From Theristus sp. LFF4_11 (lineage: Eukaryota > Nematoda > Chromadorea > Monhysterida > Xyalidae), in NCBI GenBank assembly GCA_030248135.1, contig JASANC010000316.1, positions 186,001 to 250,000 of the forward strand: a stretch of 64,000 nucleotides of DNA, read 5' to 3'. Made by a program: the position numbers and the translations under genes. Under the pieces are notes generated by a model that worked only from the letters and a program-made list of their open reading frames with translations, ran no database searches and had not been told where the DNA came from. Within the stretch, counting starts at the first letter, position 1. Every line of letters starts with the position of its first letter. Positions 63,080-64,000 of the stretch are shown piece by piece.

Positions 63080-63657
63080 ATGTCACGTAGACAAGTTTTT
63101 TTGTGTCGCGCAGCACTGCAGCACTATCGTACGGAATATGAAACACACCAGCATTGATAACAAACTGGTTTCTGCGGTGACTTACGCTGTCGTGTTTTCG
63201 ACGCTTTTTCGCTGTGTATCAACATTGTTTGGCAGATAAAAATGCTGCTGCCTTCATTTTTTTTTCGTTTTTTTTTCTGACGATCAACGGTTTGTGACAA
63301 CAATCACTAACTATTTGTCTCATTGACCGTGTCGTAATGTGCTTTTGCACGCACAGATAGAGAAAATGTTTCACGGTTGCGCGGCAATTTGAATTCAGCA
63401 AAGCTGGACGTTATCTGAAGGCAGTTTTGTGCAAGAAAATGAAAAACAGAACTAGTCAGATTCTTTTCCACGCAATAAAGTTATTTTCGTTTAATTTCGG
63501 ACCACGTTCGGCCGCGAAACAGCACGTTCAGTTTTCAGCTGTGCGGCTTTTCCACAGATCCATTCAACATTACTCCGCCTCCTTTGCAGAAAAAGATAAT
63601 GAAGTAAACATAAGAAGAATCGCTTATTACATTAGGCGAAGAAATTATCACAAAACC

Positions 63658-64000
63658 ATGGCCTCTGCTGAAGCGACAAACGATGATCCGACAATAAAAT
63701 CGAAAACCGAAGAACAACCGAAAACCGCAAAGCCTCCAGCGCCGGAGGGCAGCCTCTGCGGTACCTCAGTGACCATCGACGACGTTCGTCAAGTTTTGGG
63801 TCGGCATTTCGGCCTCGACTCCGCCCCGGAATTAGCGGATTGGTCGGCCGTGGAAATCGGCGCTGGCAAGGGGTTTCTGTCGGTCTTGGCACGGGTGAAA
63901 CTCAACTGGAAAGATGCGTCGGTAGCCGCAAAGTTGCCGGCCAGCCTTATCAGCAAAATACCGACCACTAATAAGCTGGAGATGCTGTTTGGTTCTGACG
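63658..64000 (+). CDS. CHK/EcKL (DUF1679-like) kinase-like protein 2, 3' part beyond window
   Basis: Paralog of the gene at 55081-58497, divergently oriented. From the Met at 63658 (context AAACCATGG) the first exon reads through PPAPEGSLCGTSVTIDDV, DSAPELADW and GAGKGFLSVLARVKLNWK. Most residues are the same as in paralog 1, so the duplication is fairly recent. The catalytic exons lie past the right edge, so activity cannot be judged. Confidence 0.88.
   Translation, partial: MASAEATNDDPTIKSKTEEQPKTAKPPAPEGSLCGTSVTIDDVRQVLGRHFGLDSAPELADWSAVEIGAGKGFLSVLARVKLNWKDASVAAKLPASLISKIPTTNKLEMLFGSD

Larger units (their letters stand above)
61954..63657. other. Intergenic, promoter side of kinase-like gene 2
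   Basis: Carries MITE B (62113-62310) and MITE F (62817-63079), otherwise AT-rich. The second kinase-like gene's promoter should lie at 63100-63657. Confidence 0.55.

Overview
This is a eukaryotic nuclear window from an intron-rich animal, most likely a nematode. Two observations point there. A diverged interstitial run of TTAGGC, the nematode telomere repeat, lies near 44.55 kb, and the two kinase-like genes at the right resemble the DUF1679/CHK families expanded in nematodes. Nothing bacterial, no operon and no CRISPR array is present. Genes were read from conserved protein blocks joined across GT-AG introns with phases checked by hand; exon ends should be exact to a few bases where phases are quoted.

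Left half (0.3-38.5 kb, all minus strand, housekeeping genes): an SLC2-type sugar or inositol transporter cut by the left edge; a complete mitochondrial porin (VDAC, 283 aa); an HDAC6-type deacetylase whose second catalytic domain looks active while its first looks decayed; a full-length RAD54B recombination motor of about 20 exons over 12 kb; a 4.8-kb palindrome built of 185-bp tandem repeats; and an ARF6 small GTPase whose last exon is decayed or missing beside the palindrome.

Middle (38.5-42.3 kb): no genes, but nested inverted-repeat elements packed with G tracts.

Right half (42.3-64 kb, mostly plus strand, surface and secreted proteins): a 268-aa secreted protein of six 8-cysteine repeats, one exon each; a C-type lectin with cysteine-rich modules, a Ser/Thr stalk and a GPI-like tail; a small secreted cysteine protein with a paralog 10 kb away; a C-type lectin with an EGF domain; and two divergently oriented CHK/DUF1679 kinase-like genes, the second cut by the right edge.

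The window is crowded with small mobile elements, named here MITE families A to G, plus a tRNA-derived SINE with a (CAA)n tail. Many introns are largely MITE sequence, and several splice sites lie within about 0-15 bases of a MITE end. The strongest finding is a 39-bp minisatellite in RAD54B that copies a 3' splice site twelve times in frame, just after helicase motif III.
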